Assembly: GCA_930367205.1 (NCBI GenBank)
Contig: OV884011.1
Span: 172,433,226 to 172,497,225, forward strand
DNA length: 64,000 bases
Direction: 5' to 3'
DNA from: Acanthosoma haemorrhoidale
Lineage: Eukaryota; Arthropoda; Insecta; Hemiptera; Acanthosomatidae
Below, one piece after another: positions 48,560-59,744 of the stretch. Every line of letters begins with the position of its first letter. The first letter of the stretch is position 1. A program made the translations under genes and the position numbers. A model generated the notes under the pieces. That model searched no databases and was not told the origin of the DNA. It saw nothing but the letters and a program-made list of their open reading frames with translations.

Positions 48560-49009
48560 AGAATCAGGGCAACAATGTAGGACTTACTACTCTCTCCAGC
48601 ATCTCATCACAAGCCCGGCTATATCCCTTCGGCTGAAACTGTTAATATATAAGAGTGTCCTGAGGCCAGCTCTACTGTTTGGGACACCACTCTTCCGATT
48701 CCTACACACTAGCACAATAACTCGACTCCAGAGCTTCCAGAACAAAATCCTGCGCACGGCACTATGGCATACCCCTTTTCGTGATATGAAGGCTCCCGAC
48801 ATCCACAAAAGTTCGAAGTACCCACCATCACCGAAGCCATCCAAAGAAGACACATCAAGTTCTTTGACTCGATGAAACATAGCCAAAACCCTCTATTCCG
48901 AGACATGACACCCCCACCGCTACCGGCAAGATGGCAACTCTCAAGATCTGGTAAAGCAGACCAAATGGTGGACATCACGGCGCTTGGCCCACCAACAACA
49001 AGCATCTAA
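48560..49009 (+). pseudogene. LINE ORF2 C-terminal fragment, one frameshift
   Basis: The reading includes SPAISLRLKLLIYKSVLRPA, LLFGTPLF, TITRLQSFQNKILRTALWHT and PFRDMK. A one-base loss near 48800 then moves it to KFEVPTITEAIQRRHIKFFD and ends GPPTTSI before TAA at 49007-49009. This is the post-RT region of jockey-like elements (K-LLIYK-x-VLRP, LQ-x-FQNK-x-LR). The catalytic domain is absent. Confidence 0.85.
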
Positions 49010-49262
49010 CGGGCACCCAACACTCCTATCCGACGAAATAAGACTGCACTACATGCCTAGAGGGACTCTAGGCCCAGCCACCAGTGGACTCTCACCACTG
49101 TACCGCAACTATCAACCTCTACCAAGGCTTCCCACACTCCTTAATTTTCTCACACCGCCTTCAAGCAGGTACTCCTAGTACAAGGATCCGCTCAACCGAA
49201 ATATCCCTTTATTTTCCCCTCATCTTTAATCTTATAATTAGAGAGCTAAGAAGAAAAAAATA
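48560..49262 (+). mobile_element. 5'-truncated LINE (family A): ORF2 C-terminus and 3' UTR
   Basis: An RT C-terminal remnant (48560-49009) is followed by a ~250-bp 3' UTR ending AGAGAGCTAAGAAGAAAAAA. The 3' UTR is the parent of the non-coding LINE tails at 598-713, 20486-20739 and 49884-50191. This is the only copy here that keeps coding sequence, so it ties those tails to a non-LTR element. A 5' boundary and target duplication were not found. Confidence 0.85.
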
Positions 49263-49883
49263 CAATGTCGTCTCATCGAAATCGACTTCCTTGCTCACAA
49301 ATGGAATATAATTTTTAGTCACCTAGCTTATATCCGCAAACCATCATGGAGGAATAAAGTTCATTCCATTGTTCCTACCAAATCGGATAGACTTGTTTTA
49401 GAAATCAATTAAAAATGTTTCTATTTAAAATGTCTCGTAGATGTTTCAGTGGTTCAGATGCCTTCCTGAAATATATTTTTCTACTTGTGGCAGATTAAAC
49501 ACTATTAAGTACATTCGGCCAGGGAATGGAAACATTCCTTTTTTTCCCAATTTCATGAAAACATTCAAATTTCTTTTGCGGGGGGATATGATGTCGGGAG
49601 TCCTTTATATTATACGGACCTAAAATTGACAGAGAAATCCACTTTGTGTCCAGCTATGTGACCACGGGGCTTTTTTAACTTGAAGTCTCGTTGGCTATAC
49701 TATCTCACAAGCCAAAGCGTGTGTTTATTAAAAACTGAAATTTCGTTAAAATATTTAATTCCACTCTTAACTTTATAAAACTAATATTTTTTAAATAAAA
49801 CAATGAATTTATAAATTATTAGCTGTTTTCAGAAAACAAACTATCTACGAAATGTTATCTTCGTATTTCTTAAGCACCTAGAA
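49263..49883. other. Non-coding spacer between two opposing LINE tails
   Basis: AT-rich, about 620 bp, with no coding signal. It separates two ~285-bp LINE 3' UTR copies in inverted orientation. Confidence 0.5.
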
Positions 49884-50191
49884 TTCAAAAAGCTTTTTTT
49901 TTTATTTTTTTTTCTTCTTAGCTCTCTAATTATAAGATTAAGAATGAGGGAAAAACAAAGGGATATTTGGGTTGAGCGGATCCTTGTACTAGGAGAACCT
50001 GCTTGAAGGTGGTGTGAGGGAATTAAGGAGTGTGGGAAGCCTCGGTAGAGGTTGATAGTTGCGGTACAGTGGTCCACTGGTGGCTGGGCCTAGAGTCCCT
50101 CTAGGCATGTAGTGCAGTCTTATTTCGTCGGATAGGAGTGTTGGGTGCCCGTTAGATGCTTGTTGTTGGTGGGCCAAGATTTCAAAAAGCT
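49884..50191 (-). mobile_element. 5'-truncated LINE tail with perfect 11-bp target-site duplication
   Basis: TTCAAAAAGCT occurs at 49884-49894 and 50181-50191, exactly bracketing a 286-bp minus-strand LINE 3' end with its poly-A (a T-rich tract) at 49895. The body is closely similar to the 3' UTR at 48966-49255, which lies in the opposite orientation. It has no coding capacity. The intact duplication suggests a fairly young insertion. Confidence 0.9.
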
Positions 50192-51624
50192 CCTTCAATA
50201 CAACACATATTACTCCGATTTACAATTTTGAGTTGTCGGGCGTCAGTCAAAGAGGGATAATTTATTAAAATTAATAATAATAAAGAAGAATGCATATTTT
50301 TTTTCAAAATTACTTCCACACATCTGTTTGACAAAAATATATTTTAATCATTTTATAAAAAAAGTCTGATTTTTTACCCCTAACCAAACTTATTTATACG
50401 GTAAAATAGTAAAAAAGTATTGAAAATTTTATTGCAGGAACCCTATAAATGAAACCTGAGAGTAAACCCATAACCTGAGAGTGGAGGATCTATTCTACCC
50501 CTACCCCTTAACCCCAATGAATACCAAGTATAGAACCGTATTTTATTTAGGAATTTTCCTAATCTAAAATATCTGCTTTCAGGGAAGTGAAAAGTTTATT
50601 TTTAATATCCTAAAAATTTTAACTTTTCTATTTTTTAACAAAAAATTCTACATTTTTTTTTCATCCTCACTAACACAAAATATAATACTGAAAATCGCAC
50701 TCCGACTTACAAACAAAAAATGAAAATTAATACAATATTTACAAACAAAAAATATAGCACGACTTGATTGATGGACAACGTGATTTATTTTATTGACACT
50801 GTAAACTTCATCTTCTAGTATCCTTGAATTGTAATATCTTCATTGCTTATCAGCTTTGGCTTGAGATTACCCTTGTTTCTGTTTTTCATAATTTTTTTCG
50901 CCTACAGAATATTTCGAAGTGGAATATGACTTTAAAACTTCATATTAACCGATCATTTTTTTACGATCGCTATTATTAAAACGTACATGCCCTTCGCACT
51001 CGTTTGAAACAAGAGCCATTACATTTCGTGGTCTGAGTAAATGTATTCTAAAAAGATTAAATTCAATTGCAGACCCATTTAAGAAACTGAGTTACATCAG
51101 CCATTGTAAATAAGCGGTTAATTGTAATCAGCCGAAGACCACTAAACAAGGGAAGACGGGACTCTTTAACGAGAAACCGTATTTAACAGGAAGACCAGGT
51201 GCGGTGTAGATGTTGGCAATTGCTGGAGTAGCAACGGTTGTTTAGTATCCACTTCACCAAGGCCATAATACATTCTCCAATCGAACCTCAGAAATTTATT
51301 TAGTGTATTCAACTTGGATTTGCTTTTTAGAATTACTGGTTTGGTATTGCCTGATGAAAAGGAGAAATTGAGAAACTATGGACGGGTATGTAGCTTCATA
51401 ATATGGCATAGAAATAACCAATTATTCCTGAATTAAAAAAAATTGCATTACTATTTGCAAAAGAACCTGCGGCCTTGCTATTTTTTTCCTATATCAAAAA
51501 CATTTTTAACAAGAATTAATAGTTTCTTTAAATGTACATATGAGCATAATTACAACTGTAGAAGTGAAGGAACAGTTTCAAGAAGAGGTGCTAGATTTTA
51601 GAGTTTTAGCGCTAATTTCTTATA
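50192..51624. other. Non-coding stretch
   Basis: No gene or element recognised. AT-rich. Confidence 0.45.
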
Positions 51625-51897
51625 TAATTTTTTTTTCTCATAGCTCTCAAACTTATAAAAATGGGATGTGGAAAAAAATAAATGAAAATTATTTTGGATT
51701 GATGGGTGCCTTTCACTAAGGGGAGTCCCATTTGAAGGAAGTATGAGAAGGATATGGGGTGTGGGATGCCTATAGGAGGCGGGTGGATTCGGGAAGGTAG
51801 TGAGAGTCTACCTATGGTGGAGTCTAGGGGTACTAGGCATTGGTTTGAAGTCGACCTGGCCCCGAGGAGTACCTTTTCGTTTTCCGTCCTCACGAGG
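51625..51897 (-). mobile_element. LINE tail (family B), minus strand
   Basis: A T-rich tract is followed by AGCTCTCAAACTTATAAAA, GATTGATGGGTGCCTTTCAC and AAGGGGAGTCC, matching 55058-55188 and the reverse of 55651-55840. The layout (poly-A, AGCTCTC..., GGATCC-like part, GGTAGTGAGAGTCTACC) parallels family A, so the two are related LINE subfamilies. No target duplication was identified. Confidence 0.8.
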
Positions 51898-53129
51898 GAA
51901 AATTAAGAAGATCAAATCATAAATGGCTTCTCAGCATTGATTTGAGAAATTTTAAAATACCTCGATGTCTAGTCATAGCTAAAAAATGTACACAGTAGCC
52001 GGAGTAACTGATGAGTATACCTTTGGGATTCCAAACCTACCAAATTATTTTTACGACCCCTACCGTAAAATATCAGGGCAGAAAGCCGGATGTGGTGCTT
52101 AGCAATTCATTTTTTTCTCTTCTGCCCCATTTATAATAACATACAATAATTTGTCGAATCGCAAGTTTGAACCCTAGATACAGCACCAATAAAAGTGCGA
52201 AGCGTGGGGCTGCTCGAAACGTGTGTGTTTGATATATCTTCTTATACAGTATTAATAAGGATCGATTGTAAATATGTTAATACCAGGAAAAATTGCCACT
52301 ATGTCTTTAACTAAAGATGAACACAAGTGAAAAATATATATGCAATTTATGATTACTAAGCAGACTGACAGGTAGAAAAATAAACACCACCGTAGCGAAA
52401 GGTAAAATTCTTAAGGGGGATATTAATAAACGAAACATTTCGAAGAGAAGAGAATGGCCAAGGAAAAAATGCTGGAAAATGAAAACGGAGTAGACTAGCA
52501 AAAATAAAAGTATGAAAAGCGTGATACAGTTCAATTCACTCGAGTCCCTTGCTTGTTCATTATTTCACCTGTACCTGACGAAACAAAACGCCCGGATCTC
52601 ATTCTATGCTTTATTAATAGTAGTGTCAGCACGTCTGCTTGGATCTGTCGTCTTTGACAAGCTATGATAATCCAGACTTGACGTTGGCTTGAGGCATGTA
52701 TAAAGGAGACAGGGTAAGCTCAAACTATCAAATTGAACTTTTTCGGATAAGGGGGTTCGATAAGTTTCATTAGGATTTGGGCGAACAATATTTTCACAGG
52801 TCTGAATCTTAACAATGCATACGCTACTTTCATTTAGCTGATGAAGTAGGTATTTGGATACTCACTACAAAGGTAATTTTAGGTGCGGACATCTTTTTTA
52901 TTAGTGAAAATGTTTTGTTATTTGTAATATTTTATTTTATTACTTGGAACAGAGATGTTTTTGTCCTTAATCCTTTACTTAAGTGTTAAACTTAAGGTAC
53001 CTTTGCAAGATGATTGGTTTCAATGATATAAGACCAACTATCAACGCCTAGCTACATAATAATCAACTTCTCACGCTTGGTCGTTTTTTAAAAAATATTA
53101 ATCTAAGGAGAATCACAATCAAATGACAA
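51898..53129. other. Non-coding stretch
   Basis: No gene or recognised element. Confidence 0.45.
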
Positions 53130-53640
53130 TAAATAATTGTTATAAATGATCTCATTCACACCATATTTACAAATTTACATTCACTTTCTCATCCATACGT
53201 TATTTATGATGTATGGCAGACTCCCATATCCAGATTAATGTAAGTGGGGATTAAACCTCACTAATTCTCATTTTATAAACGACGAAAGTGTTGTTTTTTT
53301 AACGTATTTGCCTGTGGGAGAATCCGGATTCGGGACATCCGGTTTTGGGAGAGTCTACTTTTCATTCACTTCATTCATACAATAAAGACATTGTGTACCT
53401 ATGTCCCAGCAACCCCCCCCCCCCTAATCACCCGCTTACACTTCTCTACTTTAAGGAGGAGGTGAGGATCGGGGAGGTGCCTCACACTACTCTTGCAGTG
53501 AATGCTAAAGAGGCACAGACGCTAATGGGAAAAGACATACCGGTGCAGGAACTCCTGGTGACACATTTATAAAAGATCATGCGGGCACTCCCACTTCAAT
53601 CTCAAAAGAGTATTACAGGGATGGTTGAAGCTTGAATGAA
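53130..53640 (-). mobile_element. Possible degenerate jockey-type LINE 3' UTR
   Basis: Weak similarity to the LINE 3' UTR in minus orientation: CACACCATATTTACAAATTT followed by CATTCACTTTCTCATCC, then a GAGG-rich section ending near TTACAGGGATGG. The match is patchy and could be chance for part of its length. No coding remnant. Confidence 0.3.
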
Positions 53641-55047
53641 GCTGAAGGATTTGCTTGGTCGGATAATTTATAATGTGATGTGTGTTCTTGGGTAGTGGGA
53701 AATTCAAGGCCTTTGTACTGCTAAAACTACAGTGACAAAAGTTCTACCAAAAGGTGTCCATCGAAAACAAATAAACCCTATCCTTATTAGCATGGCAATA
53801 TCAGATTATTATTCTTTTTTAAATTTGACATCGGTTTACACGGGAGGCTTTACCTCCGACAATGGGAACACATAAATAGGTTAAAGGGCTTTAGGGATGG
53901 GAGGGATAAGTAGGGACGCAGTCGTGTGTATCGGGCATTCGTCCTAAAATGGAATACAATGTAGTGCCATCTATCTACGTCAGACCTCATCGATACCCCC
54001 TGAACCATCCGCTTTTGCAACTGCTACCGTGAATAATCTATATATGACGAAATATACACAGCCGTAAAAGAGGTGTAAGCATGTGAATATGCCTAAACCC
54101 TGGCTCAGCCGCCTTTTGTACACAGATATCGGTAACTACACTGTCAACTACAACGTACATCTTTGTGGTTCCGGCAGATACTTTTAGTCTAAAGCACAAC
54201 TATTTTTATATTATTGCCTACAGCAGGTAACAAGATTTTCACTAAGTAAGAGAAACACAGTTAAAATTTAAAATATTAAAACATTAATACGCCAATAATA
54301 ATAAAAGGAATAGTAAACACAATGGAATATGCGCAAAAAAAAAACGAATATCATAATTTACTCACAGAACATTTAGCAGCACTCACTTAGTCTAATACAA
54401 GGCCCTAATTGGCAAGGACAATAATTTAACAGTGGCAAAATCTAGTATGCCTGGAAATTATCAGTTTTTGATATTAACATTTTCAGTACAGGCAGAAATT
54501 GGCTTTATAGTGTTTTAAGGTAAAAACTAAACTACATCTTCTATTTCGATCTCACACCTCATTCTATTTCCTAACTGTAGAAGATCTTCCTGCCGTAAAA
54601 AAATATATAATCGATTTAAAGCAAAATTGTTCGTCTATACGCACTCTGTCACTTGTTTCATGGAAGTGAGGCTTCAGTCTTGACTTTTTGACAAAATTAA
54701 CGACTAGACAATAACTCATAATATACACTGAGCCGTTAAAGGTGGTATGATTTAGGTAAATAACTTTTGTTACTTAGAAATTTTAAGGCTCCATATACTG
54801 GTGTGCTATATTTATCCCCTCTTAAACCGGTGTAATTTTAAACAGTATTAAATAGAGTGTATTAGTGGACTGATGGTTATGTGACAGTAAGTGTTTATGA
54901 CATAAGTGCGCTGACATTTTTTTTTTTTTTTCTATATAGCCCCTTCAAATTTACAGATAATTATATACAATTATAGATCCTCAGGTGAATCTATTTACAA
55001 ATTATTTTTGTATTTCCTGTAGCGTCGCTACATTATATACAGTGTTT
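53641..55047. other. Non-coding stretch
   Basis: No gene. A GC-richer patch at about 53850-54180 is non-coding. A T-run at about 54920 could mark another very short LINE tail. Confidence 0.4.
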
Positions 55048-55198
55048 GTTATTTGATTTTTTTTTATTTTTTTTTTTCCCCCATAGCTCTCAAACTTATA
55101 AAAAATAGGATGTGGGAAAAATAAAAGGAAAATTATTTTGGATTGATGGGTGCCTTTCACTAAGGGGAGTCCAGCTTATAAAGCATAAGTTATTTGAT
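55048..55198 (-). mobile_element. LINE tail (family B) with 10-bp target-site duplication
   Basis: GTTATTTGAT at 55048-55057 and 55189-55198 flanks a T-rich tract and a 5'-truncated family B LINE end (AGCTCTCAAACTTATAAAAA ... AAGGGGAGTCC). Sixteen extra bases lie between the LINE body and the right duplication, as often happens at 5' junctions of truncated insertions. Confidence 0.85.
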
Positions 55199-55640
55199 AA
55201 AATTAGATAATGGAATAAAGAAGTGTAATGGTACACATTATACGTGGACTGAGCTGACAAATAAAGGTGATGGGGCTTACATTTTTGATCAAAAGTGCTG
55301 ACATTGTAATTTTTAACCTATTTATTTATAATGGTCATTATAAATATATTTAAATTTCAACCTTTTCAATTGATGTTTATCTTGTTGTACATGATTATAC
55401 CTTGAGGACAGAGGTAAGCTGTCGAAAGTTCTTGCCAATATACGAATATTCGGTATCATTTAAAAGCTAAGCTAAAACTTGATAAAATGACATCAAATTA
55501 GTGTTTGTTATTGACTCAGTAATCTCCTGACTTATCACCCAATAAAATCGAATATTGACCACAGTCTTTTTTTTTTTTATATTGGCTATACTCGTGCTTT
55601 TTTGTTTGAAGTTACAGAATAAGGTATTTTAATATAAAAA
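55199..55640. other. Non-coding spacer between opposing LINE tails
   Basis: AT-rich, with no gene seen. Confidence 0.45.
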
Positions 55641-55850
55641 AAAAGATTAGCGGTAGACTCTCACTACCTTCCTGATTCCACCCGCCTCCTTTAGGCATTC
55701 CACACCCTATATCCTTCTCATACATCCTTCAAATGGGGGACTCCCCTTAGTGAAAGGAACTCATTAGCCCAAAACAATTTTCCATTATTTTTCCCACATC
55801 CTATTTTAGCAGTTTGAGAGCTAAGAAAAAAAAAAAAAAAAAAAGATTAG
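55641..55850 (+). mobile_element. LINE tail (family B) with 10-bp target-site duplication
   Basis: AAAAGATTAG occurs at 55641-55650 and 55841-55850. Between them lies a plus-strand family B LINE end, from CGGTAGACTCTCACTACC to GAGAGCTAAG and an 18-A tail. It faces the copy at 55048-55198, so the shared ~110 bp forms an inverted repeat. Confidence 0.85.
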
Positions 55851-56722
55851 TTTTTCACTTAATTATTTAATAATCTAAAAAAACTCACGTCTAGTGAAAT
55901 CATGATTGAAATAAGAAAGGTATTTGGTAATATAAATTAAAAAATAAATGACTCAAGATAATGATCCTTATATCGCCTAGTTTTCGTAAGTCGAAATGCA
56001 TCGTGACTTTCGCAAAAGTACATTAATTCTTGAGGAAGCAGTAGAGATGTGAGCAGTGAGGCAGGATGGTGGAAATGCAAGAGAGGTAAAGAGGTTTGGT
56101 GGGGATGAGAAGGCAGCGGACTTAGCCCCAAGTCTGTGTTTACCGTCGGCCTCTCAAAGGAGCAGAGTCAACAGCAAGGGCTCGCCTCTTCTGGTCACAG
56201 GACCTCTACTTCAATTAAACAGAACTCTTCAGCCCTAACACTCTTCTGCCTGTATCACTTCCCCTGGACATAGTCAAAGACCACATGCAGGACTTTTAAA
56301 ATAAATCGAGACTATGTGTTTACTCCTTGGAATATTTTAACAACCACTTAGCCTATAGCCTATAGCTTAGATGAGTAGATTCGCCATTTTTGTTTTCATT
56401 ATTAAGAGTTTTACTAATAAATTTCGGTTTATATCAATCTAAAACCCATTATATCCATTTTCATAAATTTTATAGGAGAAGCAATTAACAACCCCGGCGT
56501 TCAATTTTGGCAAATGCTTTAAGTGAGTTTGGCAATAACCGTTGTTGGTCCATGATTGTTACAAGATGAGTTTTCATCGTCAACAATATTTTAGGTTTTA
56601 TGAAAGTTGGGTTTGTTTTTTTTCTTTCCTGTAAATGTTTTGAAAACGGATGTAGCTGGTTTGTATTCAAAAGGCATCAATCATGAACTTAATTATATTT
56701 TATGAATATATACATATATATA
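55851..56722. other. Non-coding stretch
   Basis: No gene. A GC-richer part at 56040-56280 is not convincingly coding. Confidence 0.45.
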
Positions 56723-56903
56723 AGTTAATCTCCGGTGGTAAAGATTTGATAAAAAGAGAAAGAGGGAAACGAACTGACACACTTGAACTCAAGAGAAAGG
56801 CTAACTTTTATTATTCCGACAATCCTACACATATAGGTTCATGGGTTGTTTACACCCCATGATCGTATTTATTTACAATACAGCCATACTCCTGACTTAA
56901 ACT
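56723..56903 (-). repeat. 3' long terminal repeat, with polypurine tract upstream
   Basis: A 181-bp LTR that starts right after the purine tract, which is where plus-strand DNA synthesis is primed in LTR elements. It carries AATAAATACG and AATAATAAAAG, possible poly-A signals. The 13 extra bases relative to the solo LTR at 2.2 kb lie mainly near CTTGAGTTCAAGTGTGTCAG. Confidence 0.85.
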
Positions 56904-57041
56904 CCCCCCTGCTAGTTTCCGACCACCCGCCTGAAATCATAATGATAACCTAAAACTTATAACTACTTTAGGACTACTCACAACTCATAAAACATAATGA
57001 TTCCGTACTCACAGGAAACAATTAAGCAAAACCATACAGAC

Positions 57042-57869
57042 CTAAGAAACTAATATAATAATAATAATAAAAAATAAACATAAAGAAAGGCCAAAGTCTG
57101 GCCCAAACTGAGGTGAGTGCAGGGGCGAGGATACTACAGGTAGATTGCTATTCGGGAGCTTCCCTGCTGGAAGCTTTAACTGCTCTAAATGTACAGTCCT
57201 ACGCTTTCTGGGTCCGTGGACACTTTGTACAGTCCTACGCTTTCTGGGTCCGTGGACACTTTGTACAGTCCTACGCTTTCTGGGTCCGTGGACACTTTGT
57301 ACAGTCCTACGCTTTCTGGGTCCGTGTACACTTTGTACAGTCCTACGCTTTCTGGGTCCGTGGACACTTTGTACAGTCCTACGCTTCCTGGGTCCGCGGA
57401 CACTTTGTACAGTCCTACGCTTCCTGGGTCCGTGGACACTTTGTACAGTCCAACGCTTCCTGGGTCCGTGGACACTTTGTACGGTCACTAGATTGTGCTC
57501 GCGAATTGCGATCACCCTGAAGGGACCCTCATAACAGGACAACTCTTTTCCCCGACTGGATTCAACCTTCCACCCAGCGATTGGTTTGACACCCACATTC
57601 TACCTCGCTACCGTCCTAGTCTTTTCCGCCGTAATACGCTCGTAAACCTTCCCCCACAGTTTCCCTAACGCCACGTGGTTCTTTACGAGCTGTGCGGGCA
57701 TCCCGTCACCTGTCGCCGTCCCACTGGCGTCTCTGCGACGGCTGTGAAGGACAGAAAGGATTTCGAAGGGTGAGAACCCTGTGTCCGTGTGGATGGAGTA
57801 GTTGTATGCCATTACCACCGTTGACGTATTCCACCACCCAAAATAATACGCTAGTATACAGCTAAACAT
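57042..57869 (-). pseudogene. Gypsy-like integrase C-terminal region with expanded 12-residue repeat
   Basis: The minus-strand frame reads VVMAYNYSIHTDTGFSPFEI, the conserved integrase Y-N-x-S-x-H-x-x-T-G-x-S-P-F-E motif. It passes an in-frame TAG near 57600, then WKVESSRGKELSCYEGPFRV and IREHNLVTVQS, the small beta-barrel C-terminal domain. Next come eight copies of a 12-residue unit (VHGPRKRRTVQS) and finally VHLEQLKLPAGKLP. In relatives this last block occurs once. There is one stop and no frameshift. The N-terminal zinc and catalytic core parts are missing. Confidence 0.85.
57191..57490. repeat. 36-bp minisatellite, 8 full copies, inside the integrase frame
   Basis: Units start at 57191, 57227, 57263, 57299, 57335, 57371, 57407 and 57443, with a partial ninth at 57479. 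Each is GTACAGTCCTACGCTTTCTG plus 16 more bases. Copies differ by one to a few bases (for example GTGTAC in unit 4 and TTCC for TTTC in units 6-8). Because 36 is a multiple of three, frames on both strands stay open. The plus-strand frames here are by-products. Confidence 0.95.
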
Positions 57870-59008
57870 TGATAACTAAACACTTAAAAATATCAAACAT
57901 ACCAAATAAAGCAACAAAACTGTCACGATTTTATTGGACAAAATAGGGGCATCCAGATAAATGGAATGTCTGCCACAAAAATACATATTTGAGTTTAATT
58001 AGAAATCCTTTTCAGGGAAAATCAAACCATCTTGTCAGATTGCTATGACAGGACCTGGGGATCAAAGGCGTTTCGAGATTTTTTCAGGTTATCAGGTATG
58101 ACTGCCTAGCTTACAGTTCAGGCACTATGATTTAATGAATTCGAATTCAGGTAACCCAAGTTATGTTTTCGAATTTATTTATTTTTAATAATGAAGAATA
58201 TAAAACAATGACAAAAAATACTGTTTAATCTCAAGTAAAAAGTCCGTAGCTTTACAAAATTTAAATTAATTTTCATACTCAAATCCAAAAATATATGTTT
58301 TATGTGGACTTTTTTTTTTAAACTTCTATATTGTTATATTTACGTAAATTTCAAGCACTTTTTTTATAATGAATCTGTTTTTTACACTATATTTCAACAC
58401 ACACCAGTGGTAGATTGACAATAGTCTATTATTTATTAAATGTAGGCAATCGGGACCGTATTCAATTTCCTTGGCAATCGGTTTTGATACGGATGAACTT
58501 AACGGGGTCTAATCTAAGAATAGATAACTTGTCAGGATTATAAAACCAAATGCAATTCGCGCGAATAACTTACGCCTTGTAAGTCCACAGTGTCATCGAA
58601 ATACACCAGTTGCCTAATTATGGCTTAAGTGGCATTTTTAAACACGGAAATTTCTCATTTGAAAATAATTTATGTAAATATGTTAAATATTTTTATATCA
58701 TGCCTTAACAATGGTAAACAAGTTCTCGGAAAATAAACTTAGGAGATACAGCGTGCTTTCTCTGTCCGACCACGGGCCAATCAATTCATATCGGGATGGC
58801 CATCTCGATGTAGGGTAGAGCCCAGCTGGATATTAAGGAGGTGGCGGATTCATTTCCCGATCTTGCTAGTCATTTATCTATAGCAGTTACTTATTGGGAC
58901 GAAATTTGTTGTTTTACTACCAAAATCAAAATATTTATTTCTGCAAGAAACATGATATTAATTATATTTTATGACATTAAAATCTTGTAGGTCATTAATC
59001 AAATTCAA
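57870..59008. other. Non-coding stretch
   Basis: No gene. A GC-richer patch at about 58750-58870 has no frame worth calling. AAAATCTTGTAG just before 58991 could be a splice acceptor for the following ORF. Confidence 0.4.
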
Positions 59009-59278
59009 TTGATGAAGCTTAGGGTACGGTCGATAGATTCGGAAAAGTACAGCAAAAAACGAAACAATGGCGGACAGATTGGGGAAAAAGTAGTTGAGGA
59101 AGTACTGTCAATCAGCAGAGGACATGAGGAATACTCATATAAAATCGTCCTCAAGACCAATGATGAAAAGCCGGCCCCTCATATTTTCGCCGAGTTTTCA
59201 TTAGCAGAGACGGACACAACAGCAGAAGTAATAAGTCAGTGTGACAGAGAGGAAAAATCGTTAGATGACGCCGAATAA
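59009..59278 (+). CDS. Unrecognised 89-residue ORF, possibly a terminal exon
   Basis: The composition is coding-like and more GC-rich than its surroundings, and the product is hydrophilic and charged. It begins MMKLRVRSIDSEKYSKKRNN, has EEYSYKIVLKTNDEK and FAEFSLAETDTTAEV in the middle, and ends in an acidic tail (REEKSLDDAE) before TAA. It has no membrane segment or known motif. A possible acceptor (TCTTGTAG) lies at about 58990, so it could be the last exon of a plus-strand gene or the end of a transposon ORF. A perfect hairpin follows seven bases after the stop. I do not assign a function. Confidence 0.4.
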   Translation: MMKLRVRSIDSEKYSKKRNNGGQIGEKVVEEVLSISRGHEEYSYKIVLKTNDEKPAPHIFAEFSLAETDTTAEVISQCDREEKSLDDAE

Positions 59279-59284
59279 GAAAGA

Positions 59285-59313
59285 ACTGCCCCACTCCACA
59301 CTAATGGGGCAGT
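59285..59313. repeat. Perfect 9-bp GC-rich hairpin after the ORF
   Basis: ACTGCCCCA (59285-59293) and TGGGGCAGT (59305-59313) pair perfectly around an 11-base loop. It stands directly after the stop of the 59009-59278 ORF. It does not match the histone mRNA stem-loop. Confidence 0.7.
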
Positions 59314-59744
59314 AAATACACTTTGAATGGCACTAACGACCAGGCTAACGGTTCCCATTGAAAAATACTATCCTGTTTGCTCTTATCGTGTTTTTTCTCT
59401 TTTTTCCTATTGTTTGCCTTTCCTTTTTTTTATTTCCATTAATGTAATTTATATGTAAAATTAAATCGACCTCGAACATTTTAAACCTTCTTTATCTCAG
59501 ATTCGTTTTATTATCGTGCCAAATTTACATTCATAAAGATAGTATACAGATTTATAACATGCAAAGGGGTCTGGGAAACATAAGGAAATATGAATGACAA
59601 GGAAAATTATGAGAAAGAATGCAAATTTTGTCCAAATGGGGGAAATCGCCTGTCGCTTTCTGAAATACATTGGAAATCGATACGAAATTCTATATGTATT
59701 GTTAATATCCTTGAAATTGTTATACCCATTAGTGGAATCTAACC
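59314..59744. other. Non-coding stretch
   Basis: AT-rich with long T runs near 59400. No gene. Confidence 0.45.

Larger units (their letters stand above)
56723..57869 (-). mobile_element. 3' end of a gypsy-like LTR retrotransposon (integrase tail, PPT, 3' LTR)
   Basis: Reading on the minus strand: the end of the integrase (57869-57042), about 130 bp of untranslated DNA, a polypurine tract AGCAGGGGGG (56904-56912), then a 181-bp 3' LTR (56903-56723) beginning AGTTTAAGTC and ending GATTAACT, followed by TATA. The LTR matches the solo LTR at 2205-2372. Everything upstream of about 57855 (gag, protease, RT, most of integrase) is absent, so this is a truncated and inactive copy. No env-like reading is present between integrase and LTR. 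Confidence 0.9.

Noticed and set aside
57113..57534. Plus-strand open frames of 100-135 codons over the minisatellite
   Set aside because: A 36-bp repeat keeps several frames open on both strands. The minus-strand frame continues integrase sequence on both sides, so the plus-strand ones are by-products.
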